Below are positions 12,001 to 26,747 of a stretch of 64,000 nt of DNA, in pieces. Position 1 is the first letter of the stretch; each line of letters starts with the position of its first letter. The position numbers were made by a program, and so were the translations under genes. This stretch comes from Hymenopus coronatus. Its lineage: Eukaryota; Arthropoda; Insecta; Mantodea; Hymenopodidae. The DNA is taken from assembly GCA_030762935.1 (NCBI GenBank), contig CM060883.1, positions 51,482,001 through 51,546,000 of the forward strand. The letters run 5' to 3'. Under the pieces are notes generated by a model. It saw only the letters and a list, made by a program, of their open reading frames with translations. It was not told the DNA's origin and did not search any database.

Positions 12001-15000
12001 CTTCTGCAGAAGCGCATTTCGGCGTTCCAATAGCTGAAAAATTACATACAATATTTCTCTTTATTTTCAGAGGGAATGATTTTGCACTTACTATATTAGT
12101 AAAATATTTTCACCAATTATATTTTGGTTCCCAACAGTTTACTGTTTCAAACTCTGATCTCTATTCTCAAATACCTAAGAAATTATCAAGCATAAGCCTT
12201 GTGCAACTCTTGCCATTTTGACAACACATTCTACAAACATTAATGCACGACTGCAATTGATTATTTCAAAACTGAACATATATCTGCATTTTCCTTAACT
12301 GCCAATGTATTGTGCTTAATACATGGACAAATTTACATTATTGATCCTAAGTTAAGTTCCGTTTTTAAAAAAAGCTCCTTCCTTAAAAGAGTGAAACAAA
12401 CCTTTCATTTATGTGCTCTAATAGGTTCTGTTAGTTTACTATTATAAAGGTAAATACTATTCACAGAAATTCCATTTAAGTTTTGAATTGTAATTGTACC
12501 ATAACTATTACTGTTGCATATGTTCTGATTACAAGAATACTTCCATGTATTTCATAGTAATGACAATGGTAAACAAAATGTTTGTGATTTATACAATCAG
12601 GCACAAATGTAACTATGATTTACATTTTTGTTATGTTCCAAGAAATGTATGCAACAATTGTTGTAAAAATAATACATTTTGCACATTAATGCTTCCCCCC
12701 CCTAACTTACAGTGGTTTTTTTGTCCCAAAATATGTCTCTAGAAAGTATTTTAAGGTAAACGTGAAATATATACACTTCAAATTATGTGAAATTCTAAAA
12801 TGCTATTCTGGATTAACTATATTAATCTGCTAAATATGCCTCTCTCCCCTCTCATACTCAATTGCTTACCATAGCCCGTCTCTGTGCCACATCATCTGCT
12901 GCATAATGCTGTCCTTCAATTAACTTAGTTGCAAATTCATCAAGTGCCTTTATCTTCTCTTCTTGGGCAGCTAGAGATTTTTCAAAGTCTTCATGTTTCT
13001 TGATGAGAGCTTCTACTGAATCCAGCGAATCACCAAGATCTTCATTAGCCAAAAATGCCTGCATACACAAATCAATACATCAAGCACAAACTAAATTGGC
13101 TATTTGCAAACAAAAACTCATACAATAACTTGCTGAAAGCACTATAAAATGAGAAATGATCAGCATATAATTTTTTGTTTAACCAGTTTATAAGTGATAG
13201 TCTAATATTACATACATGTTTGGTATTTACCCTACCCAATCACCAGGCAATAAAAAAAGCCATATAAACTTCATAGTCAACTTTTTAGCTACTTAAATCT
13301 CATTCTACTATCCTACTCGCTGATCACTTTGTTTCTTATATTCCATAAAAACACTTCTGGTTCAACTGGTCTTTAAAAATGTTTTTCACTATTAATTCTA
13401 TTTATCCATTTCCTACAGATTTCTTTCCTCCAATGTTATGTACTCAAGGATTCGAATGAGTAATGGATCTCATCTTCCCTGTCTATATTGGATCAACTCT
13501 TCCCCTAATTCAGATTTTAATTCATTTTAAAAACTAAGCAACTTTCCATCCCTAATTTGGGTATATAATGTTGGCCCATTCATATTTACTCTTAACTGAG
13601 CAGTAATAAGCTCGCACAATTGTTCTTGAACTGTGAGACATTAAAACAGAAATCAGAAAGGCTGCCCATAGGGCTCATGCTCTGGCCTGGTTTCTGGAAT
13701 ATGTACAATTTGCTACTAAATTTGGATTTCACCTTTTGAAGCAAAGTCATCATGTTTGCAGATCTGGTTATCTTAACTAGAGGACCTATACATCAGACAC
13801 AGAAAACTATGCTAACATTTCTATTTCTATTTCTTTATTATCTCCATTTGTAATACATAATTTACAAGGATCGTCAGATTGATTACAAAACTAAACATAT
13901 AGTATAAATAATAGCATGAGTATATACACTTTATAAAAAAAAAAATACAGGGGGTACCATCATACAGCATAACTTATCTAATTTAACATTTTATACTCCT
14001 CTATAGAGTAAAATACATTTTCTGAGAGATACTTTTTAATTGCTTTAAGTTTACAGTTTTCTTCAGTTATCTGTTTTATTTGTTTAGGCAAATGATTGTA
14101 CAAATCTTTGGTTTTACTTTCTATACTTTTGTTACTTAACGTTCCTCTTAGTCTGTTAATGAAATAATTTTGTTTCGTTCTTGTGTCATATTTGTGTATG
14201 TGCATGTTTCTACTTTGATTGCTATGATTTTTTATTAAGTATTTAATGCATTCATATACATACAGTGCCGGAAATGTTAATATATTTAGTTTTTTATAGG
14301 AATTTTTACAAGTATCCGTCTTCTTTAGTTTACATATTATTCGAATGGCATGCTTCTGTAGTCTTAATATTCTTTGCATTGTTTTTTTCTGTGCATTACC
14401 CCATAATACAACCCCAAAGCTCAAATGAGAATGTATGAAGGCATAGTATATTTGTATTAAGCTATCTCTATCCATTTGTTGCGCTGCTTGTTTTAAGATG
14501 TATAGTCCTGTATTTATTTATTTTTTTTTTTTTGCTATTTTTTCACTATGTTTTTTCCAGTTTAATCTGTTCTCTATTATTAATCCTAAGAAATTTGTTT
14601 CTGTTACTTGTATTTGTTTATTGTCTAGGACCAATTGAATATTGAGTGGGATTTTCTTTTTTAAGCTGATTTGCATCCATTCTGTTTTATTTGTATTTAT
14701 TACCATCCCTAGGTTTCCTAGCTCTTCCCTAATTTTTTCAAATAGTATATTTGATTTATCTTGTACTTCAAGTTCTGTGTTTCCCCTTACTATAATTGTG
14801 GTATAATCAGCATATCCAATGGCTATTTCACCTGCTTCTTTTATTATTTTGAATAAGCAATTTATATATATATATATATATTTGGGAACACTGTGAGTCA
14901 CTTTGTTAAAAGATGATCTGATTTTATTTAGGTTACCATTTGAGGTTACTAAATTTTGTAGATAAGATTTTAGCCATTTTAATGGTAGGCCCCGGATGCC

Positions 15001-15811
15001 ATAATTTTCTATTTCTATTAATTTATGTATATCTACACAGTCAAATGCTTTAGTAAGATCAAGAAAGATTGTGATTACATATTCTTTCCTGTCTATTGCA
15101 TTTATGAGGATGTCGTTTCCTTTACAGATAGCTTGTATTGTTGATTTCTTTTTTTGAAAACCGAATTGGTACTCTGATATTATTTTATACTTACTGCAGA
15201 AGCTTTGTAGTTGAGTTAAAAACAATCCCTCTATTATTTTGGAAAATGTTGAACATAATGATATGGGTCTATAATTTTCCATTGCATGCTTTGAATTTTT
15301 TTTCTTGTATATTGGTCTTACTATTACTTTTTTTAGTGCATTGGGAAATGTACCTGTTATAAAAGATTGATTAATCATATGCATCATTATCTCTGACATT
15401 TCAGATTTACAGTGCTTAACCATTTCATTTGTAAGTCCATCTAACCCAAAAGATTGTTTACATTTTAATGTCTTTATCTGTTTAATAACATCTTCATTTG
15501 TTGTTTCTCGTAACACCATTGAGTTACATATACTGTTTTCAGTTGTTTGCTGGTTTTGACCTTGGCTGAGGCCTAAAGTTTTTACAATATTGATGTAATA
15601 ATCATTCAATTTTTCTGTTATGTTTATTCGGTTTTCTATTAATCTATTGTTTACTTCAATACATATGTTTTCTACCCATTTTTGTTTATTTTCTTTATGT
15701 GATGCTTTTATTATATTCCATGCTACTTTAATTTTATTTTCTGTCTTTTGTATCAGTATTTTGTTGTGCTGCTTCTTTGCTTCAATTATTACTTTATTGA
15801 GCATTTGTTTG

Positions 15812-15891
<80 letters not shown>

Positions 15892-18800
15892 ATTTATCGT
15901 CTAGTTTTGGATGTTTTAAGCTGTTTAGGAATTGCATGCGTTTTTTTTTTTAGATGTTTATACCTTTGGTTGACCAGTTTTTACTTTTCTGCATACCACA
16001 ATTTATTTTGCATATAGGCATTGCTGTGTTTAAGCATTTTTCTAAGATTTTAGCAAAACATTCAAATTTTTCATTTATTTCATATTTTTCATAGATTTCT
16101 TCCCATTGTGCTTCTTTGATGTAGTACTGTAATGCTTCTAGTGTGTTTTTGTTTACTATTCTTTTGGCCTCTATTAGTTTGTTAGTTTTGGGTCTTAAGT
16201 TACCTAATGTTTTACTTACTATTTGTTGGCCATAGTGGTCACTTATTCCATTTTTTATTATTTTAATTTCATAACATTCCCTATTTAGGTTTGAGAACAT
16301 GAGGTCCACGCATGTTGCTGAATACTTAGTTACTAAAAATGGGCTGCAGTCAACAAAATTATTTTTAACAAAAAGAAATTGCAGAAAAAAAATTACTCCA
16401 GAAATATCAACATCTACTTAAATCAAACTGATGAATGAAGTACCTAGGAATTTATTTTGATACCAACTTCAATTTTAAAATCCATATTTAGTACATAACA
16501 GAAAAATCTATAACTCTTATAAACATGGGACTTAGGGCATCAAGAGCTCCAAACAATTTATGAAGGAGCTATTGTACCCATCTTAACCTATGCAGCACCG
16601 GCATGGGCAAAAGTTATTCAGCAAAGCAAGAATCTTGCCAAAGCTTAAACAGGTACAAAGGTTAATAAACATTAAAATAGCAAAAACCTACAGAACAATA
16701 TCTTACAAAGCCTCTTGCATTGCAGCAGGATCACAACCCACACAACACACAATAGAAGAGAAGGTATATAGCAACTAAAATACATGACACAGACTACGAT
16801 GCACCACTGGAAATAAGACACTAGCATCACCCATCAGATTTTACATATCCAGGAAGATGAAAGAAACAAGATCTATGAATTAGAAATTTTCACACATGGT
16901 ATTAACACAGGAAACGAAGGAGTAATATTTGAAAATGGAAACATAACTAAGCAATTAAAATTTAAAATTGCATGGTAGATGCAGATACAATCAAACAGAA
17001 CAAACAGCAATTTTTAAAGTTGTTGAACTCATAAAAAATTATGAGAAACGAAGACCACCAAACACCTGTAGCAGTATACACAGACAGAAAAAATCACTTT
17101 AGATTTATTTAAAAAAAAAAATGCATTCAAACAGAACAAATTGATTAAAGACGTAAGAAGCAAGACAATCGCTTTGAAGCATAAAAACTGCATCCTACAT
17201 TTCAGCTGGGTACCAGGACATACAGGGATAGCCGGGAATGAATTAGTAGATTGCCTTGCAAAACGAGCTGCCAGGGAAGACCTAGACATTGTATATTCAA
17301 AGAGTCCAAAAGAAGTCACAGTATCTCAAGAAAAGGAAGCTGAACTTTGTTGATCTTGCCATCTTTGAATGATTACAACGAAAGGGACAGTCACAAAAAT
17401 GTTCTACCTGTCAGTCATACACAGAGTAGGCAGAAAATTCCCATATTCCTGGAATTCGTAACTCTGGTGACAGGACACGGAAAAATACAATCATATTTTC
17501 AGAGAACTCAAATCAATTGAAAATCCGCTCTGCAGTTGTAATGAGGGCTCACAACAGTGAACCATATAATACTTGATTGCAAACAACTACACAAAGGAAA
17601 GAATTGGTAAATGAAATAATGAAAGCTGGAAGCACCTGGCCTGTGGCACATGACCAATTAATTATCAAACATCTTTGCATTTTTGTTATATTCTCAAAAT
17701 CTATAAACTTTAGTGTTATGTAAAATAGGCAAAATGAATAATTTATAGATGTAAAATATGAAATATTATTATATTAATGTATGTAATATTGCAATGTAAT
17801 GGGGCAGGCTGTTCAAGTATTTAAAAAAAAAAAAAACCTTGTTCTTACAATCTTTTTAAAAAAGTTGCTTAAAGCCTACTGTATTCCTCTAATCTTCCTG
17901 TAATTGCAAGGAAATATACAATAAGTCAATTTCTGCAAATGTTTATCTGAAATACCACAAAGCATAAAAATCCTTAGCATGGCTTCCTTCAGAAGGGAAG
18001 TAGATTTGCGGCATGTAAAAGAACCTAAGCCTGACAAAAAGGCATCTGAGCAAAAGTAATTGGTCTTTCATGCCCAATATAGAATGGGATGCTGAGAACC
18101 ACAATGGTTAAATAGTATCCATAAATAAAATCAATTTCAATTTATCTGAAATAGAAAGATAAACATTTATACGAGTAGTTTATACAAGAATGACAAGAGA
18201 AAGTGAAACATGGTTTTAATTAGCACATGCACATTTAAAGGATATATTACCTTTTCCAATCTTTTAATTTACAGTGGAACTTGGATTATTCAAAGCTGAA
18301 GGGACAAGAAAAAAATTCTAAGTATCCAAAGATTCAAATTACAAAATGTACATCTAAAATTGACATTTCAACAATATAGTTAAGGCTGAAAAGTAAAACA
18401 ACTGTAAATTTGAAGAAATTCTATTTGTTTTTACATTAAGCATAATGCACTTAAGTAGTAACCTCAATATAACTTACTGTTGACCTACAGTGATTCCACA
18501 TTTTAGGAACAAGGGGACCACTTAAAAGGATGTTTTTGTACCCTGCTTGCTTAAACCACTTTAACACGCACACAGACATTAGGATTTTCCAGTTGGACTC
18601 TTTCCATTTTTACTCAAAGCAGTGTTTAAATTTTTCTCCTTATTCTTAAGTTGACAATGTGTTCAGTGTATCCTGTATTCTTTTGCAAGTTCAGAGTTTT
18701 TTTTCTTCAAACCCTTTTGAACTTCTCAAATGATCTTATACTGGACACACAATTTACTGAGAGACAGTGGCATTGATTTATAACACACTCAACAGTAGGA

Positions 18801-21800
18801 GGCTCAAGCGACAACTTCAGGCATAAGTGTTTTAAGCAGGGGGATATGGGATTAGGTATAGAAGCTCAAGACCAGCAACTAGGAAAGCTATTCCAACCCC
18901 CAAAAACTACATCCCAACAAAATAAACAACCCCAGAGTAATGACCTCTTTGGCAGAAACACATGGACAAAGCTATCATATTAAATTTCCACATTTAGATT
19001 AATTTTCGATTAATATTTTTAAACAAAAACTTTATATTACGGACAGTAAAATTTGAATTATATGCAATTTTTTTATGTTGTTTTACTTCAAAATTCAAGG
19101 GACCAAGAAAGATTTGAATTAACAACGATTTCAAATTATAAATGTTTGAATTATCCAAGTTTCACTGCATTTTTTCTTAATTGATGGGAATATTTAAACA
19201 CCTATCTTAAAAAGTGATCAAAAACCATTTCTTTACCTCCTGCTTAGCCATCCATGTATCTGCTTGCTCAGTATCACGGTAGAACAGCTGCAAATCCATA
19301 CACTGTTCATAGAGAATTCGACGCTCCTCCCACATAGACAACAAAGAAGTCTTCTCATTTGCTAGTACAACCAGTTTTTCCTTTACTTCCTCTGAGGCAT
19401 AATGTTTTCTGTCCAATAGCAGCTGGCCTGCTTCTGCTGTAGCACGGAAACTGTCCTCCCGAGCATCAATTTCTCCCTAAAATAATTAGATTAACTTTCA
19501 GTTTATCATCATAACATTGTATTATGCATTTGTATGTGCAGTTTAAAAATTTAATGCTAAAAATAATTTCAGTAACCTGGTTTCCAATGTTAAGAAACAA
19601 AGTAAAAGAACATTTCGATACATACATTCTCCATATAAAACCGTTATGGATATATCCATATGTACATAATTTGCCATAAACCTCACAAATTGAGTTTTTA
19701 TAAATATGAAAGGTTCTGCTCTTGCTAAACAATCTCTGAATAAAATAAGTAAAGCTTGAAAGAGTAGGGTTCTTAAAGAGATGTATACACAAATCTCCCT
19801 CTCTCCCTTTCTCTTTTGTAGCATCTAATGTTAAGTAGCCTAGCAGCAATATAGGAATACAATAATAATTTGGGTGCCCAATTGTCTGTAATTTGTTTTT
19901 TTCAGAGAGCTAAGTATACAATTCCATCTTTCAACATACCATTAGACCCTGGAGTATATGCATTTTAAGTTGAATACTAATTTATTAATACATCACTTAA
20001 AAAGGTGAAATTAAAATTGTTTCCCCTGCGATATTAGTGATGTGTTTATTTTGGTATAGCATTTCTGGCAATCCACATTGACAGCTGGAATTCTGCAACC
20101 GAGTGTCATTTGTATCCCTTAATGGAAGCACTACAGTACACCAAGAAGTGGTCAATTATTGTGACACACAAAGAAATTAACAGATCCACTATGCCAAATT
20201 TAATATGCAGAAAATAACAACTCACTTTTGAATATATGCCAATTCTTATGATGTGTTGCTAATTAACAAATCTTGACAAGAAAGCATTACCAAAAAAATC
20301 TAATAGAATACAATGACAAATATATTGCCACCTAAGCTGCTTTACTCTTTTGGCAAGGAATGTAGGTTATCTTTTTTTATGTGAAGGACAAAAATTGTTT
20401 TTAATGTGCATATGCTTTTATACCTTGGCAAGATAAAGTGCTTGTTGATGTAAACAGAGCCTAAATGGCTCTGGGATGTATGGTTTTAGGTTGCCTGAAA
20501 AAATGTTGTATATCAATTCCAGACCATTGAACAAGAATACACTCTTGAGTTGAAGACAATGAATTTCTTTTGATTATTTGTACTCATATTTTTTTAAATA
20601 AATTGCAGAAGAAATAGTAATCTCTGAAGTTCAGGAAAAAAAGTCATCAGCTACATTTTGTTTCCCTTGTAAATATAAAATATCTAAAAATCAGTGGCTA
20701 ATGTATTCACAATTCCAAAATTGTTTCACTTAAGCTTGCATAAACTCTTCAACAACAATACGGCAAATAGGTTGTTTCCCAATCATCAAATTATAAGGTT
20801 GTTCTTCTAAGTTATTAACTGCTTATTATATTATAATTTTAATTACTGGAAATGGTAACTATGAAGCTAGCAGTTAGTTTTAATATTGGAGTCTAGCATA
20901 CATACATGTGCTTCACAAAAATTTACTTTACGCAGAACTAGTTTTGCATACATGTTGCACGCACTGTTTACTGCTTTCGACTGTTAGATTCAACCTGAAG
21001 ATCCTTAATGTATGACTGCCTTTCCTCTGCTGTTGGTTTAATGGACTTCATTAGCAGGTTCTCTTCAAAAGGACGGTTAAAATTCATAAGGTGCGTTTTG
21101 TGTTTCTTCAGGTATATTTTTTTCCCATTAAGAAGGGTACCCATTTTTAATATTTCTAACATGTTCTTTGAGACAGGTACCTTTAGCAGTCTTAAAGAAC
21201 ATGATAGGAATATTAAAACAGGGAAACTGAAAAATCTGCAGCATCAGCTCATTTTTGGAATGACCAACATGAAATTAAACAAAACATCCATCTTTTGAAA
21301 AATATACAATGGACATTAGAACTCGACACATGGGAGAAAATATACATGAAGAAACAAGAATTTTGACCATCCTTTTGAAGAGAACCGCTAATGAAGTTCA
21401 TTAATCCAACACCAGAGGAAAGGCAGTCATACATTAAGGATCCTCAGATTGAATCTGACAGTCAAAAGCAGTAGACAATCATGCAACAAGCATGCGAAAC
21501 TAGTTCTGCATAAAGTTAAGTTTTTGTGAAGCACATATGTGTATACTGAACTCCAATATTAACAAACAAAAAATAATGCTTATTATAATTTTAAATGTAC
21601 AGTGTTAATTTAATCATTTTAAAGCACACATAAATAACTCCTTGCCCATTTGGTAACCTACTTATACATAAAGCTCTCAAAATTGAAACATTGCAAAAAT
21701 CCTCTGCTTTAAAATGCTAAATCAAAGTTATCAAGGCAAAATGATTGGTAAGCTATTATAAAATTTAATCATGTTACTGGAAACTTTTTCATAATGAACT

Positions 21801-24800
21801 AATCATTGAAAATTTCTATCTGTATCTATACATCAATACATTATGCAACAAATTACTGTACTGACCTTATGTTCCTGGTGCCTTTCAAGCAAAGCCTCTG
21901 CACCAGCTACATCTTTAGCTAGTTCATCAGCAGAAATTATGGCCTTCATGTCATTTATCCAAGATATAAGATCACGGAAATCTGCCAGAAAACGATGCAG
22001 GTAGTAGGATTCATCCAATTTCTGCCTACGTTCCTGAAAATTCAATGCATCACACTATTACTCTAACGTTTACTTTTAGAATAAACTTTCATTTATAATT
22101 GCTTTCAATTACTTATAACAGGATACTACAAATTATACACCAATTAGTAGTAGTAACACATGGGTTCTGATCTAGAATGCAAACAAAATACATTGCTTTA
22201 AGGCAAAGACCAAAATGCACAATATTTAACCATGTTGAAAACAATGCTTCAATTAATGCTTTTCTTTTTTAATTGAAGGCTTATTTGGGTTTACACTAAA
22301 AGCTTCTCAGATGAAAAAAATTATAAATAGTAAAAGACTTCATTTGCTTCAGTTAACATGACTTAACAATATGTCAAAGTGAGCATATATCCAACAGAAA
22401 AATGTATCCCGCTGTCAAAAAACCTATTAGTTTTATCACCCAAGTTCAAGCTTTCAAATATATTTTTCAATTAAGCACAAACGAGCCTGATATAACAAGT
22501 TCCTAATTGACTAATTATGATTGATCTATAAAATTTTTGCTCCTGCTTCAGAAATGTCGGAGTATTCAAGGCTATGATACAAAATGAATAATATGGTTGG
22601 TTGGTATCTAATATTGAGCAGTTGGCACCGAAGCCATTTGCTCTCTTGCATTCCAGTATTTTGATGTTATGTTATCATTTTGACTAAAGATTGGGCAGTG
22701 GAGTATATGGTTACAAGAAGTGTACAGAAAGGACACACAGGAGATCTCACTATACCGATCCTCAATAAATGTTTATTGAGACAGTCATGGCTTGTTAGGA
22801 GTCTAAAAGTTGCTACAATGGATTTCCTCAGCAATGTAGTGATTCTGGTCGTGTTATTATATAAATTTTCCCATGGTTTTCCTTTTGTTTGTAACACATT
22901 ATCTTCTTTAATTTTGTTATTATATGTTGATATCATGATTCTTTTGATAGAGTGATAACTTATTGGATCAGATGAATTTTATGTAATTTTACTACCTTTC
23001 TTGACTAGAAAGTCAGCTGTTTCATTATCCTGCATTCCACAATGTGCTGGTATCCATTGAAGTATTAATCTTTCATTTAAATGCATTAGTTATTTTCTGA
23101 TTTTGCAGCATTCTGCAATATTTAGGTTATTAGGTGTTACATCAGATGTTATGGATATGATAGCTGCTTTAGTCAGATAATATACAACTTTTTCAAATTT
23201 ATTTATACGATATAGTAGGTTTTGTAAGCTCTGAAGTATTGCCTATATCTCTCCATCAAAATTTGTGGTATTTAAACTTAATCTTTTGTAGAAAGAGAAG
23301 AGAGGGCATATTGCACCTGCGCCAGTGCCACTGTTTTTTGGTAAGCTGGAACAGTCGGTATATACATGTAGCCATTCATTGGTAAGTTATCTTAAATGTA
23401 TTATTTTTAGTGTCATTTGTTTCAGAACACACAAAGGGGTTTCAGATTTTGTAAATTCTTCAGCTAAGTGTAGAGAGTGTTCAATTCAAATAGTTCTAAC
23501 GGGTTAACATTAGTTTGCATGTTTTCTTTTAAGTAAGGAAGTTTCAATCTGCGTTTGACTTCTTTGACTTTAGTGAAGAAACTTCGTTGAGTTTTTAGGT
23601 GTTGTGGTTTTCTTTTTTTTCCCTAGTCATTATAAGGGACTCTGATTAATTTTTCATATTGTAAGATGGCTCCTCATTCAATGTAAAGTTCAAGTCTTGG
23701 ATTATTTATTAAAATTTGTAGAGCAAGTAGTGGGTAGTTTTAACAGCTCCAATTACTAGGCGAAGAATTTGATTTTGTAGAACATTAAATTTTTCTATAT
23801 TTGCATTTATTAATATCTCTTCACAATATTTAAATGTTGGTTTAATATACATCTTGTAAAAAGTGTTAAATCAAAAACAAAAATTATGACTTGCAGGAAG
23901 AAAGAGAATAGGAACACAAAAATTAAACTAAAAGGACAACTATTAGAAGAAACCGAAATATTTCAATATCTAGGAAGCAAAATGACAGCTAATGGAAGGA
24001 GCAAAACAGAAATAACCAGTAGAATACAACACGCAAAACTTGCTTTTAATAAAAAGTACCAGCTATTTACTGCAAACAATATTAGCCTCGAAACCAGGAA
24101 GAATTTATTACAAACATATGTATGGAGTGTTATGTTATATGGATGTGAAACTTGGACAATTTTAAAAGCAGAAAGAAAGAGAATAGAAGCATTTGAAACA
24201 TGGTGCTATAGGAAAATGCTAAAAATTAAATGGAGTGACAAAATTAAAAATGAAGAAGTATATAAAAGAGCAGAAGCGGAAAAACGAATTTGGAACCAAA
24301 TTAAAAGAAGAACAACAAAATTAATAGGCCGTTTATTAAGACATCAGAGCACACTGAATATTATAATAGAAGGTATGATAGAAGGAAGAAGTGGCAAAGG
24401 AAGAGCAAGATCACAATATATAAAACAAATTATGGAGATATGAAATGCAGTAAATATGAAGAACTCAAACGGAAAGCAGAGAGAAGATCTGAATGGAGAG
24501 TCGCTGCAAACCAATCCAAGGATTCTTCTCCTCTGGCTCTACAGCCCTTGGTGAGCTTTGGCCTCCTGCACAATCCTCCTCCACATATCTCTATCTTCTG
24601 CTTTACTTTTCCACCCTCTGATTCCAATTTTTCTTAGGTCTTCCATCACATCATCTAACCACCTTGTTTTTGGTCTTCCTTTTTTTCTTCTAGCGTACAG
24701 TCTTCCTTTCAATATTCTTTTTGGCATTCTATCTTCTGTCATTCTCTCTATGTGTCCTAGCCATCTTATTCTGTGTGCCTTTATAAATTTCACAATATTT

Positions 24801-26705
24801 TGCTGCTTAATTAGTTCTTCTATCTCATAATTATATCTTATTCTCCATTGGTCTTTATCCTTTACAGGTCCAAAGATTCGTCTAAGTATTTTCCATTCAA
24901 ATCTTCGTAGTACTTCTTCATCTACATTGTTTAGGGTCCAGGTTTCTGCAGAATACGTTACTATTGGTCTTATTAGTGTTTTATAGATCTTGTATTTTGT
25001 CCCTGTACTAATAAGCCTATTTTTAATAGATTTAAATTTGCATAATAGGCTGCATTTCCACCTTGAATTCTTTCTTTTATGCACTCGTTTAAATTGTTAT
25101 CATTTAAAAGCGCTCCTAAATATCTAAATTTGGATACCCCTTCAAATGCTTTGTCTCCAACTACTAGATTTTCAATTATTCTTTTGCTTTTGTCTGCCGT
25201 CATTTTCAGGTATTTAGTTTTTCTTTCATTTACTTCTAATCCCATTTCTTTAGACCTTCTTTCTAATTCTTCATAAACTTCAACTAACATTTTTCTATCT
25301 CTTGCCACAATCAATATGTCATCTGCATATGCACATATCTGACTAGACTTAAAAAATATTGTTCCCTTAGGATTTATTTTTTCTACTGCTCTGTGCAGGG
25401 CTAGGTTGAATAGAGTCATAGATAGTCCATCATCTTGTCTTACTCCTGTGTTATAATCAAAATCCGGACTTAATTTATTCATTACTTTCACTTTGGCTTT
25501 TGTATTTTCCATTGTCATATTTATTAGTCTTATTATTTTCGGTTGCACTTTAAAACATTGTAAGGTGTTATAGAGAACTTCTGTCAATTGAGTCAAATGC
25601 AAACTTAAAGTCAATAAACAGAAAGCATAAATCTATGCCATGCTCATAGAATTTTTCCATTATTTGTCGTATTACAAATATCTGGTCTATCGTACTCTTG
25701 TCACTTCTAAATCCACATTGATACTCGCCTAATATATTTTCCGCATTTTTTCACTCTATTATTTAAAATACTTGAAAATATTTTATATGCTACATTTAGC
25801 AATGTAATTTCCCTATAATTATGGCATTGATATTTATTACCCTTTTTATATATTGGGCATATTATGCCTGTCTTCCAGCTTTCAGGCATCTGTTCCTTCC
25901 TCCATATTTCTAATATTAACTTATGTATTGCTTTCATAATTCCATTCCCACCATATTTAATTAGCTCAGCGATTATGTTATCTTCTCCTGGTGCTTTATT
26001 ATTCTTTAGGCTCTGTATTGCTATTTTAACATCCCAAATATCCAGTTCTTCTTCTTCTTCTTCTTCCATTTTTTGTTCATTTCCATTTTCATTCTCTCCT
26101 TGTTCCTGATTATTTATTGTTTGTCGTTTATTTAACAATTCCTTGTAGTACTCAGCCCATTTTTCCAGTATATCTTTATCTTCTCCAAGAACATTACCTT
26201 CCTTGCTTAGACATTCTTTCATTTTATTCCGTTTCCCTTGTTTCATTTGCTTTAATGCCATATAGAATTTCTTTATCTCACTCTGTTGAATCAACGTTTC
26301 TATTTCTTGGGTTTGCATTTTCCAACATTCTCTTTTCTTTTTCTTACATATGTTATTAGCATCTCTTCTTCTTTGACGGTATTCTTCATAGTTATTTCTA
26401 GTTTCTTTCTGGAGCATTTTTTTCCTAGCCATGTTCTTTTTTTCTATAGCTTGCTCACACTCTTTATCATACTATTCTATGTTTCTTTCCATTTTCTTTT
26501 CACCTATACTTATTTTTGCTACCTCTTTTACTGTCTCCTTTATTACTTCCCATTGTTCTTCTACACCTTCTTCTGTTCCTTTTCATTTAATTTGCTGCTC
26601 ATTAACTTTTGATATTTCTTTTTTTCTTCTTTATCTTTTATTTTTTCTCTATCCCATCGTATATGTTTGTTCTTTTGAACTCTCTCCATCCAAAGATTGA
26701 AGACT

Positions 26706-26747
<42 letters not shown>

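Noticed and set aside
15748..16017. Plus-strand frame with a poly(IY) stretch
   Set aside because: It is the translation of the (TA)n microsatellite and LINE antisense.
16318..16345. Target duplication for the minus-strand LINE at 13817-16330
   Set aside because: The flanks (TATGCTAAC and TTAGTTACTAA) share only short matches, not enough to claim.
19466..19849. Two overlapping minus-strand frames of 127 and 93 codons
   Set aside because: They run through a spectrin splice acceptor and intron, and have no family-like motifs.
26286..26700. Plus-strand Phe/Ser-rich frames (80-108 codons)
   Set aside because: They are the antisense of an A-rich RTE linker and RT, with composition artefacts and no domain.
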